Assembly (NCBI RefSeq): GCF_025460835.1
Contig: NZ_JAMXAY010000009.1
Span: forward strand, 48,562-112,561
Reading direction: 5' to 3'
DNA: 64,000 nucleotides
DNA from: Parapedobacter soli
Lineage (GTDB): Bacteria; Bacteroidota; Bacteroidia; Sphingobacteriales; Sphingobacteriaceae
Shown: one piece after another, positions 43,089 through 53,900 of the stretch
Position numbering within the stretch: the stretch's first letter is position 1
How the letters are laid out: the number at the start of each line of letters is the position of its first letter
Position numbers and translations under genes: made by a program
Notes under the pieces: model-generated
The model's input: the letters and a program-made list of their open reading frames with translations, nothing else
Told to the model about the DNA's origin: nothing
Database searches by the model: none

Positions 43089-44033
43089 TCATTGCATATC
43101 AAGGCCACTCCTGGGGTGGTCCTGCGGCTTTTTGGGATCATTAAATCGATTATCATCCGAATCGGCCGGATTGGTCAACGGCACGTCCTGAACAAGCTGC
43201 AACCGCCCATTGTCCAACTGCCAGGCATCGTACGTCAAGTCCGGCCCGTACTGTTCATACTGCCCCCGCTGCCGCTCGTCGGCCGGAGCCAGATGATCAA
43301 ACACAATACGGTTTTCCGCTGTATCATAATCCAAGAACATGCTTGCATTCCTACTGTAACGGTAAATGGCACGCGTTTGCAGGCCGCCGTCGGTGGAGTT
43401 AAAGATGGCCTGGCCCAGTTGTGCACTGTTTTCCGTAAACCGGAGCACCTCGATTACTTTCTGCGTGATGTAAGGGGTATGCCCCTTCCAGCCGAGCAAG
43501 ATGTATGCATCACCGAGCGGCACAATCCGGTAATACTGCGCACCATACCAGTTGGCCGTTGTGGTAACAGCCTGTTCCGGATCGGCAATCTCATACGTTT
43601 TGTCCAACAACGGATACATTGCCAGCTCGCCATCCGGTGTGTTCAATTGGATGGTTCCATAATAGAGGTATGAGCCATCGTTCATTTGTACATGCCAAGA
43701 AAAAATCCGGAAACGATTGTCTGGTGCGTCCAGTATGGAGACCATATCCAGCGAGTCGAATGGGAATGCATACGAATGGGGCACCTTTAGTGCCTCCACC
43801 AATGTTTTTATAAACGTGAAGTTGGCGTCCAACCGTTCGGGTTCGCTGGGCTCGTTGTACATGGTGTACCCCAGTATGGCCAAGCTGTCTTCGAGCGACT
43901 GTATTTTCTGAAAGCCGTCCTGGGCATATACGGACCCGCTGGGCCATGGGCAGGCAAGAAAGCTAAGTACTGCAACAACAGCTACCCAAACCATCCGCCA
44001 ACATTGCCGGGCCACCGTAGTGGAATCTACCAT
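43089..44033 (-). CDS. Hypothetical secreted protein downstream of the sensor kinase
   Basis: A 314-residue protein with an N-terminal hydrophobic signal (VAVVAVLSFLACPW...SVYAQ) and a mixed, Tyr-rich mature part with no motif that I recognise; it is probably periplasmic or extracellular. The C-terminus is acidic and Pro/Asp-rich. It starts 39 bases after the histidine kinase gene and is likely the third gene of the regulator-kinase operon, which makes a role linked to that system or to the divergent large cargo protein plausible. Not assigned. Confidence 0.75.
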   Translation of the reverse strand: MVDSTTVARQCWRMVWVAVVAVLSFLACPWPSGSVYAQDGFQKIQSLEDSLAILGYTMYNEPSEPERLDANFTFIKTLVEALKVPHSYAFPFDSLDMVSILDAPDNRFRIFSWHVQMNDGSYLYYGTIQLNTPDGELAMYPLLDKTYEIADPEQAVTTTANWYGAQYYRIVPLGDAYILLGWKGHTPYITQKVIEVLRFTENSAQLGQAIFNSTDGGLQTRAIYRYSRNASMFLDYDTAENRIVFDHLAPADERQRGQYEQYGPDLTYDAWQLDNGRLQLVQDVPLTNPADSDDNRFNDPKKPQDHPRSGLDMQ

Positions 44034-44072
44034 AGGGCAAACTTAGCTATCCTGACCATCAAATACAAACTG

Positions 44073-47045
44073 TTAAAAACAACAATGCAGTTCCAGGCGG
44101 GTACCCTCGCCGTCTGAACGTATAGCATATACCGCATTGATCTTTGCCGCACGGCTGGCTATATTGCGGAGCCCCCGGCCATCCGCTTGCTTTGCCGTAT
44201 CAAACCCCCCACCGTTGTCACCTATCGTCAAACGGATTTCCTTATGGGCGAATTGCAGTCCAATCTCCAATTGGGTTGCATACGCATGTTTACAGCAATT
44301 ATTAATCGCCTCTTTGGCTATGAGATATATATTCTGCCGCACGGTTTGCGGAATCGCTGTGGCTTTATCGGCACCCACCACATCAAATTTCACTGCCATA
44401 TTGCTCCGTTCGAGCAGTTGGTTGGTGCTTTCACGGATACGGCTCACCAGCCCGGCTGCATTATCCAACCGGGCATCGATAGACCACACCATGTCGTTCA
44501 TGGCACTGATGGCATGGCGGCTTGATTCGGCGATCTTCACCAAATCGGCCGCCATCTTATCGGGCATCGAAAGTCGCATGAAATCAGCCCGGATAGAAAT
44601 GCCCGTCAAGGTGCCCCCTACTTCATCATGTAGATCACGGGCAATTTGGTTGCGGAGCCGCTGTTCGGATTTGATAGTTTTAACGCGATAACGGAAAAAC
44701 ACCCATACGCCTACCAACACCAAGCATACCACGGCCACCTTGAAGAGTAGCGTCTGATACCATGCTGGTTCCTTTTCGATATACAGGGAGATTCCCTCCA
44801 CCCCATTCCCGTCACCTTCGGCACGGACCTGCAAGGTATAGTCGCCCGGTGAAGCCCGAATCAAGGAAACAAGCTGCCCATCGGCCATTCGCTGCCAGTC
44901 GTTTGCCAGTCCGACGATACGGTAGGCCACCGTATACCGTTCGCGGTAGGCGAACGGCTTAGCAGGATAGACAGAAAGCAGTTCTTCGTTTGCGCGCAGG
45001 GTGAGGCGGGCTTCTTGCTGATACGGCAAATGGTAGAGGTGCCGCGTTTGCCTTGACGCTTCATTATAGACCACCGCGGCACCAAAACAGAGTTGTGCAG
45101 ACTGCTTCGGAATGTTATTGATTGCATCCAGTTGCAGCACGGTTATGCCATTTATCCCCCCCACGTAAACGCTTCCCGACTGGCGGTCGTAAAAGCCCGA
45201 ACCGTGGTTGAATTCCCGGCTCGCGAGTCCGTCGGCCACCGTCAAGAAACGGAAATTGCTGTCTGTCCGAACGAACAGCCCCCTGTCTGTTCCGGCAAAC
45301 AACAGGTCTCCGGCGGATAACAGGCTAAAAACAACATCCGTATGCAGCTGTGTTTGACTATCGAAATGCGCCGTCGCCCGGCCGTTATAATCGATGGAGA
45401 ACAATCCGTTGCCATTTGTTGCCACCCATATTTCACCTTTTCCGGGGAAAAGCTGGAAATCGTAGACACCATAACGGGACTGCGGTTCGCGCGGAAAAAT
45501 CCGCTGATAAACACCGTGATGGAGCGTATAGAGGCCGTTATTGGTGGCCATCCACAACGTATCTCCAACAAATTCAACCTTCCGTACCCAGTTGTTTTTA
45601 CCCACTTGCCGCCCCGCGCTGTCGCACAGCGGACCAAGCGCTCGGGTCTGCATATCCAATAAGAGTACTCCCTGGTGGGTACCCAATGCCAGCTGCTCGC
45701 CCAACCGATCGATGGAATACAGGTAATCAGACACGTAGCCCGGAATCCCGTCGGCGTTGATGGTGCCGTACGGACGGAATATGTTGGTTCGCTTATCATA
45801 CAGAAACAAGCCTTGCCGGTCGGAACCGCACAGCAGGGTATGGTCGTCCAACGGATATGCCACGTACACATACTGGCTATTGTAGGCCAGCTGCTTGCCA
45901 TCGCGCTGGGCAAGCACCGTTCCTCCATAGCCCGAACAAAACAGCGTACCATCGGGAAAGACGTGGATGGCCCGCATACTGCTGTTGCCCGTGTGCAACA
46001 GCGGATTATAAACGTTGATTTGGGCAAGGGTGGGATACAATACGCCAACCCCCATACTGCCGGCCCCGATTAACACATCGCGCCGCCCGAATCGAATGGA
46101 ATTGAGATAGCTTTCGGGGAATAGCCCATTGATGGTTGCATACGGAGCAGCTGACAATGCCCCCAAACGGAAATAATACGCGCTACGGTTTAAATTATTG
46201 CCCACGGAAGCAACGGCCAAATACGTACTATTAAACGTCATTTCATAAAATCCGATATCCGATAATAGCTCGGAAACCGGGCCGTCCATCCGGAAAACGC
46301 CATGGCCGTCATACGCATACATCCCCTGCGACTCTTGGTCGAACACGAGCTTATCATCCAACGGGATCAGGCAATTGACCCGCATGGGGCAATCTGCCAA
46401 GGGAACGATACCCGCATCGTGTACATGGGCATCAATTGCCCGGTAAAACAACTTGCCCGCCCCGGCCAGCCAATAACGGCCGCGCCATTTGGCTACCGCG
46501 GTAGCAGCATGGCGCAACCCCGTGCGTTGGGTTGCAGCGGCGAGGTCTTTAATCATTCGGAAGCCTCCTCCCTCACTGATAATCACGTACCCGTTATCGT
46601 AGCAAACGGCTATTTCCGACCGGTCCAGCAGGTTCACTGCCGTGACGCGCGTATCGGTGAGGTAGGCTGTGAGCGAATCGGGAAGGAAATGGAGGGTCCA
46701 GTCGACGGGATTGAGCAGGGCAATATTGTTATCCGACGGAAGCCACACACGGTCGCGATCATCGATGAGCACACTGTGGAAATTACCCCGGAAGCCCAGA
46801 TTGCGGATAGATTCCGTGAGGCGGATCGTCTGCTGTCCATCGTATCGGAAAAGGCCGTTATAGGTACTGAACCAGATCAACCCTTTGCTGTCTTCGGCCA
46901 CATTGTGCACCATGATGCCCGATACTTCCGCTAAATCGAGTACGACCTGCCGGAAAGACTGCGCGTAGGCGATCCACGGCAAAGCCATAAGCAAAAGACA
47001 ACCACATAATACGCTGCGAAACATCGATTTAATTGGATAGTTCAT
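44073..47045 (-). CDS. Sensor histidine kinase with periplasmic two-component propeller and Y_Y_Y domain
   Basis: A 990-residue membrane kinase: signal peptide (~1-28), then a long beta-propeller of Reg_prop-type repeats (e.g. DSKGLIWFSTYNGLFRYDG, GDTLWMATNNGLYTL, GEIWVATNGNGLFSID), a Y_Y_Y domain (~690-770), one membrane helix (~785-805), HisKA_3 with the His in ARDLHDEVGGTL (~835), and HATPase with DNGGGFD. Unlike hybrid one-protein systems it has no receiver or AraC domain. The partner is the NarL-type regulator gene just upstream. Bacteroidota members of this type usually sense carbohydrates or envelope signals; the ligand is unknown here. Confidence 0.93.
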   Translation of the reverse strand: MNYPIKSMFRSVLCGCLLLMALPWIAYAQSFRQVVLDLAEVSGIMVHNVAEDSKGLIWFSTYNGLFRYDGQQTIRLTESIRNLGFRGNFHSVLIDDRDRVWLPSDNNIALLNPVDWTLHFLPDSLTAYLTDTRVTAVNLLDRSEIAVCYDNGYVIISEGGGFRMIKDLAAATQRTGLRHAATAVAKWRGRYWLAGAGKLFYRAIDAHVHDAGIVPLADCPMRVNCLIPLDDKLVFDQESQGMYAYDGHGVFRMDGPVSELLSDIGFYEMTFNSTYLAVASVGNNLNRSAYYFRLGALSAAPYATINGLFPESYLNSIRFGRRDVLIGAGSMGVGVLYPTLAQINVYNPLLHTGNSSMRAIHVFPDGTLFCSGYGGTVLAQRDGKQLAYNSQYVYVAYPLDDHTLLCGSDRQGLFLYDKRTNIFRPYGTINADGIPGYVSDYLYSIDRLGEQLALGTHQGVLLLDMQTRALGPLCDSAGRQVGKNNWVRKVEFVGDTLWMATNNGLYTLHHGVYQRIFPREPQSRYGVYDFQLFPGKGEIWVATNGNGLFSIDYNGRATAHFDSQTQLHTDVVFSLLSAGDLLFAGTDRGLFVRTDSNFRFLTVADGLASREFNHGSGFYDRQSGSVYVGGINGITVLQLDAINNIPKQSAQLCFGAAVVYNEASRQTRHLYHLPYQQEARLTLRANEELLSVYPAKPFAYRERYTVAYRIVGLANDWQRMADGQLVSLIRASPGDYTLQVRAEGDGNGVEGISLYIEKEPAWYQTLLFKVAVVCLVLVGVWVFFRYRVKTIKSEQRLRNQIARDLHDEVGGTLTGISIRADFMRLSMPDKMAADLVKIAESSRHAISAMNDMVWSIDARLDNAAGLVSRIRESTNQLLERSNMAVKFDVVGADKATAIPQTVRQNIYLIAKEAINNCCKHAYATQLEIGLQFAHKEIRLTIGDNGGGFDTAKQADGRGLRNIASRAAKINAVYAIRSDGEGTRLELHCCF

Positions 47046-47116
47046 TACGCATTGGCGTCGACTGATCAGGTCGTTAACTAACTATACACCAAAGGTAATG
47101 TTTTGCACGGGTATTC

Positions 47117-47740
47117 CTAGGGAAAATCACGGCGCGAAATCAGGGCGTGGCGCGAATTCACTTCGAGCTTGCTATAGATATTCTTAATATGGGTCTTCAC
47201 CGTTTCCAAACCGATGGATAGCCGGATGGCGACCTCCTTGTTAGACAGCCCCTCCTCGATGGCCTGCACCACCTGGGTCTCCCGTGGGGTAAGCGTCTGC
47301 ACCAACTGTGTGGTGTTCTTTGGGTGGAAGTAGGCAACCACCTTACGGGCGATGGCCGGCGACATGGGCGAGCCCCCGTCGAGCAGGGTTTGCACCGCTT
47401 GCTTGATTTCGGGGAGCGGCGTTTGCTTGAGCAGGTAACCCGACGCACCCGCACACAAGGCCTGGAAAATTTTCTCGGCATTGTCGTAGATGGTCAACAT
47501 GATAACCTGGCAGCTGGGGCACCGTTTCTTGATGAGAGGCACCCCCCGGATACCCGACAGGCCCGGCAGACCAATGTCCGTCAGCACCACGTCGATCCGT
47601 GTGTCTACCGACCACAGTTGCATGAATTGCTCCACGGAATCCGCTGCCAGCACGCACTGATAGCCGTGGTTGCTCGAAAAGAACCGGGCTAACAGCTCAC
47701 GGATGCTGGTGTCGTCTTCGATAATTCCAATGGTTACCAT
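47117..47740 (-). CDS. NarL/LuxR-type response regulator
   Basis: A 207-residue regulator: receiver domain with Asp in VVLTDIGLPGLSG (~52) and Lys in YLLKQTP, then a LuxR-type helix-turn-helix (LTPRETQVVQAIEEGLSNKEVAIRL; ETVKTHIKNIYSKL). The start at 47740 (MVTIGIIEDD) is the family start; an ATG 27 bases upstream is possible. The gene precedes the propeller kinase by 71 bases on the same strand and is divergent from the giant type IX cargo gene. Confidence 0.93.
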   Translation of the reverse strand: MVTIGIIEDDTSIRELLARFFSSNHGYQCVLAADSVEQFMQLWSVDTRIDVVLTDIGLPGLSGIRGVPLIKKRCPSCQVIMLTIYDNAEKIFQALCAGASGYLLKQTPLPEIKQAVQTLLDGGSPMSPAIARKVVAYFHPKNTTQLVQTLTPRETQVVQAIEEGLSNKEVAIRLSIGLETVKTHIKNIYSKLEVNSRHALISRRDFP

Positions 47741-47777
47741 AAGCCAAAGATAGCACATCCAACCCACTCGTCCGCTC

Positions 47778-47830
47778 CCCCCTTTGGGGGATACGCCTTC
47801 ATTTTTTCACCCTCTCCCCCAAAAGGGGGA
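47778..47830. repeat. Two GC palindromes: CCCCCTTTGGGGG and CCCCCAAAAGGGGG
   Basis: Two C5/G5 inverted repeats with loops TTT and AAAA lie ~38 bp apart in the intergenic region shared by the response regulator and the giant cargo gene. They could be operator sites, hairpins, or remnants of a dispersed GC-rich repeat of a kind common in Bacteroidota. The remainder of 47741-47945 holds no gene. Confidence 0.6.
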
Positions 47831-47945
47831 TATGATCTACTGCACGGATCCTTCACCTTTACGTACGATTAATTAATCAATTGTATCTGGTCCTTTTATT
47901 CACTTGGGTATACACATCGGTTGCCATACAATTAAAAACCCGAAA

Positions 47946-50900
47946 ATGACACACTATTCCTTCTCGATAAGCCGCCTTTCAACGCCGTGCGCATTGGCAA
48001 AGTGGACGGTTCTTGTATTGGGTTTACTTTTGCTGCCTTCGTTTTGGAACATCGTATCTGCCCAAAAAGACGATGACGCGGTAAAAGGCCTGTTTAAAAT
48101 TGCGCTGGATGCCAAAGACGAATCCATCGCCAACATCAGCTGGGGCGACAATCTTCCCTATTACTCGGGAGGGTGCGGCGACAAAGTGCACCTCATCGAG
48201 ATAAGCGCTTATTATTCCCCCAATTACATACACATTCACGGCAAAGATTACTTTGAAAGCCGACCATCGAGCGGAATCGCACCGATGCAAATTGGCCCCA
48301 GCAAAAACATCGGGTTCGAGATCCGCTACGAATGGGGATCGCCCAACGGAGGATGCTCATTGAAATGGGGATATGAATACCTAACCATAACAACGCCCGC
48401 CATAAAACCACCGACCGATGTCGATGCCCACATGATCAGTGACACCTCCGCGGAAATCTCCTGGAAAAAGGGGTCTGGAATCGTAGAACACAGTATACAG
48501 TACCTCATTAAACGGAATGGAGTTGAAATTGCACGGGTAAGGGGCGACTTGCTCAGCTATGTAGATACCACCATAGCAAAGGGAACCATGGACGTACTCT
48601 ATACTGTGCAGACGATTGTGGGTGAAGACGCTCCGGCCCGGTGGAACCGCACACAGTCTAGCGAAGTACAAGCCCCGGCACTTAATCTCCGACTGGAAGC
48701 TACGACTACCGAAAGCAACCGGATCAAGCTTACGTGGCCCGAGCTAGATAATGTACATGGCGTGGAGGCCGTCATCATCGTTAGAAACGGGGTGGACATT
48801 GAGCGTGACTACTCCAAACACGCCACCTCCTATACCGATTACGAGGTGATAGCAGGCATGGCATACACCTACCAATTGCGGTTCCGCGGCACGCAAAGCG
48901 AAACAATCAAAGCTGTGGGCCGCAGTAAACCGAATGGTAAAATAAGCGGTTACGTCCGCAACAGCACTGGCATAGGAATCGCGGGCATCGATATCACCGC
49001 ATCATCGACTGCCGAGATCGACGACAACGTCGAATCGAAGCAGTACATGTACACCGCCACCACCGAGCACGATGGGTACTATGAGATCCCGGAAATCTTT
49101 TACGGCGACGCCGCCAGCTATCAGGTGGTTCCCAAACTACCGGGGTATGATTTACCGCGGTTCAACCCGGATACCCTGGTGCGCAACCTGGACATCGACG
49201 AATACAACATCAAAAACGTCAGTTTTGAAGATACCGCCTCGTTTACCGTAGCCGGACAGGTCTATTTTTACCTGTCCAATTCGGTCAGCAACTCGCATCT
49301 TAAACTGGGCATGGATTCGGTCGATATTTATGTAGATGGCGTACGTACCGCCACCACGAAACCGGATGGCACCTATGCGCTCAATTTCGCCTCATCGGGC
49401 ACCTACCACATTGCGGCGGCCTATCGGCAGCACAAAATCAGGCCCCTTGCCGTGCATGCAGACCAAGACACGTTGACCACTGGGGTGTATCCGGTAACGG
49501 GCCAGCGAAACGAGTTGGCTTATGGTTATGACGTATTGGTCGAAAGCGATGTCGGCGGCATCAACTTCATCAATCTCCAAACCGATACGCTGGAACTGCA
49601 CGTGTACGCCACAGACGGCAAGTTCCCGGTGGGCGAAGAAATCCTGATGGACATCAGGCCCATCGATGGCTATGGCGCGCCCCTACCAACACGTGTATTT
49701 CCGCCGTTGCCGGTGTATGCCAACGGCAATACCACCTCGCTTACCGACACGGGGCCATTTGACAACGACCCTGGGAATGACATCCATGGAGGGCTATCGA
49801 CCGCGGACTGGACAGATGCCAACACCTATGTCTGGAACGGACAGCCCGTGCACATCAAAACCGACAATCCCGGAAACACCAACGGCAGTGCCGTGGTGGT
49901 ATTGCCTGCTCTGGCTTACGAAATATATGCCACCCATATCATTGAGCGCAACGACCCCGACCTTCCCTATTCAAATGCCAATGCTCTTGTGAACACCAAC
50001 AAGCAGGAATTTTTCCGGAAGCTCAAACAGCGGATTTCGCTTGCTGAGCGCGATACTGTCGAAGCATTCCGCGACTCGGTCATACTCGATCCGCCACAAG
50101 ATGAAATCCGAACCATCGTCAATCAAGACCATGATCCGGATGACCCAGCCAGCGGTCCCTACGAAATACAGGACACCATCCGCGCCGGCGAGTTTGGACT
50201 GGATACCATGCACATGGCCTACCGGGAGGCCACCAACCCCAACCTGCGTTTCGTTTACCACCAGGAGCTCGATATCGTTTGGGACGACGAAGCCGATTGG
50301 GACCGGAACAACCTCCTTCAGCCCGGCAAGCTGGAACCCCAGGTCATCAACCAGTGGGGTGCGGCACGGAGCAAATACAGCGATAAGCTGTATCTGCTGG
50401 AACAGGGCGTGCAGGAACTGTTACGATTCCGGGTGGTAGAAGCCTATGACCTGTATGGCGAAGCTTACCAACATCCGGTAGATTCGGCCATCATTGAGAT
50501 TTACGACGGCATCGGCGACTTCAATAACGCGCAACGGTACCGCTACCTGCCACACGACCCAGCTAGCGGCCGGTACCAACCGTTCACGTATCAGCTGGTG
50601 CCGGGGGCACCCAACTTCAGCGTGGCACCGTTCCACGAAAAGTCATTCCAGCTATTTGCTAAGGTGGGGATGGGCACATCCCAGCTGACGCACAGCAAGA
50701 CGCTGTTTGCCACGGTGGTGGGATCGCGCGAAGAAGAAGGAAAAGGCGTGGTATCCAGCCCGAACATCCCCTACCTGATCCTGCATCGCCCACCCGGAGA
50801 CCAGTCGTACGCACGCATCAAGAAAGGCTCGCAATTTACCTGGCGTGAAACCAAAAAATACGGCACCAGCGGTGGTGCAGGAATCAACGCTTCGCTGGGC

Positions 50901-53900
50901 TTCAATTCCAACATCTTCGGTGTAAACCTATTCGGCCGGGTAGAAACCAGCTTGGTTGCCGGTCGGAATAACGAAGGCGATCGCGGTTTCCAGCACGTAT
51001 TCACCGTGGAGGAAGAAATCGCCACCAGTCCAGACGGCGAGTTCAATGCCGGCAAGGGTGGCGACATCCTCTTTTTCAATACCAACGTATTCTCTTACGG
51101 CATCTATAACCACCTGGTATACGAACCCCAGGTAAACGGCGGACCGGGGAAATTGAGCCATTTCCAAGCGGCAGACCTGGCCGACCGGGGGATGGAAAGC
51201 ATCGTGATGTATACCTACAACCAAGTGAAGAATACCGAAATTCCGCGCCTGGAAAACCTCATCGGCCATAACAACACCCAGATCAGCATCGACCAGAACA
51301 AGCCGCAAGCGCAACAGGATACCTCGGAGACCAACCGGCTACGCAACGAGATTAACCGGTACCGGGAACAGATCCGGGTGTACAACAAGGTACTGCATAA
51401 CGTGGATAGCATACAGGCCCTGGCCAATGGACATGACGGTGAATTGGCCCCTTTCTACGAGGAAATGGTCCAGGAAGTCATGCAAAACAAGCTCGATTCC
51501 GCAGAAGCCAGCAGCGAAATCGTCGACAGGCTTAAAAACCATTCGGGCGATATGTACGCCATGCAGAAAAACATTACGTTTTCCAACGGCGTCGACTACA
51601 GCTTCACGCTGCAAAACAGCATGACCTACATCGATAATTTTGAATATGAGGTCTATATCGACTGGGACCTTACCGCAACCGGGGGCATCCAGGTGGGCGA
51701 GAATGACCTGACGCGAAATGAGGTCGGCGCATCCGCGACCGTACATACCATTGTAGACGGGACCATTTTGAGCCGCGAAGGCGAAATAAATAACGAGATC
51801 GAGATTTTCCTCAGCGATGACGACATCGGCGACAGCTTCAGCCTGAATACATACGTCGATCCGACCTATAAGACCCCCATCTTCGGTGTATACGGTGGGG
51901 CGTCGTCATGCCCTTACGAAATCGGCACGTTGCAACGCGACCTACCCGTCATCGCAGTATCCGGCAACTCCAAACTGGTGAATGTCCCCGCCGACGAACC
52001 TGCCACGTTTACGGTAAGCATCGGCAACGAAAGTGTAACGGAGGAGGCCCGCGAATATATCGTTTTCGTGAACCCCAGGAGCAACCCCAATGGCGCCCGT
52101 GTTTACCTCGGCGGCACGGTCATCAACAATACACCCGCATCTTTCTTTGTCCAACCCCAAGATTCTGCCCGCATTACCCTGGAAGTGTACCGCGGGCCCA
52201 TTGCCTACCAATACAATAACCTCGAATTGGTTATCGCACCTGCGTGCTCCGATATTGAAACGCGAAACGTAGATGATTCTCTCTCCAAAGCATCCGTATA
52301 CATATCCGCCCATTTCACCCCGTCCTGCGGAACGGTCGACCTTTTCAAACCGGGCCACAACTGGCTCGTCAGCTCCCTCAACCACAATCGGTTGCAGGTG
52401 ACCTTCAACGAATACGACCCCAACAACCCCAACCTCCGTGAAATCAGGCTGCAATACCGGCGGAAAACGGGGCAGCAGGCAGGAACGGTGATGGAGGACT
52501 GGGTAGACGTTGTCAGCGTCACACCCAGCCAGCTCACGGATGCGTTCTACGACTACCTCATGGACGTATCGGGGCTGCCCGACGGCGATTACGAACTCCG
52601 GGCGACATCCGTCTGCACCGACGGATATTATTATTCGGACGTTTACGCGGGTACGATAGACCGCACCAGCGTGAATATATATGGGCTACCCGAACCCGCC
52701 AACGGCATATACGGGATCGGGTCGGGCATCCGTGTAGCCTTCAACACCACGCTGGCAGCGAGCCAGCCCACCCTCTCCGTTTGGCTGGAAGAAGATGGCA
52801 CCGGCACAGCCATTCCGGTAACCTATGCGATGAACGCCCAACGCAACGAAATCAGTATTACGCCGGTTACGGGCGACGGCGCCTTCGATCTACTGGAAAC
52901 CAAACAGATCAACGCCTTCCTCACCGGCGCCATAGCCGACAATGCCAATGAGCAGCGAGATACCATCCAATGGTCATTCATCGTGAACCGCAGCCCCGTG
53001 TATTGGAACCCTGCCAGCATAGACATCGTTGCCGAAGCCAACGCCGATACCGCGTTCGGGGCGATGCTGAGCAACAAGACGGCCGCCAATCATTCCTTTA
53101 CCATCACGGAATACCCGCAGTGGCTCACGCCCACCATCACCTCGGGCAATGTGGTACCTTTCGGGGGTATAAACATCGATTTCGCCATTGACAACCGGCT
53201 TAACCCGGGCACCTACCAGGATACCGTGGCAGCACTCATCAACGATAAAAGCCAATACCTTATCGTTACGGTGAACGTGATCAAGGCATCGCCAGACTGG
53301 CAGGTCAACCCCGCCGATTTCAGCCACCAGATGAACATCGTGGCCCAGTTCAGCCGCGATGAAACCGACCTGTTGCTATCGCGCGATATCTTAGACAAAA
53401 TAGCCGTGTTCGTAGGTGATGAGCCACGCGGGGTGGCCAACATCACCTATGAGCCTACGTACGACAGGTATGTGGCTTACCTCACCGCCTACTCGAACAA
53501 CCCCGCGGGCGAACGTCTTTCCTTCCGGCTGTGGGATGCCATACCCGGATTGGAATACGAGAGCGCCGAGCGCCTCGACTTTGCCACCAATGGCCATGTG
53601 GGCAATGTAAACATGCCTTATATCGCCCACGCCGCGGGCATCTACCAATCGATTCCACTCCGCGCGGGGTGGAACTGGCTATCGTTGTATGTGGAGGGCA
53701 GCGACATGTCGACCGACAACGTGCTCAAACACATCGATGCAGACGACCAGGCAATCATCAAGACCTTGTTTGGGAACAGCTCGTATAGCCAGTTCACGGC
53801 TATTGACGGTTGGGTGGGCACATTGGACACGCTGTACGTGTACCAAAGCTACATGATGTACCTGTCGCACGCCGACACGTTAAAGGTGTTCGGACAGCTA

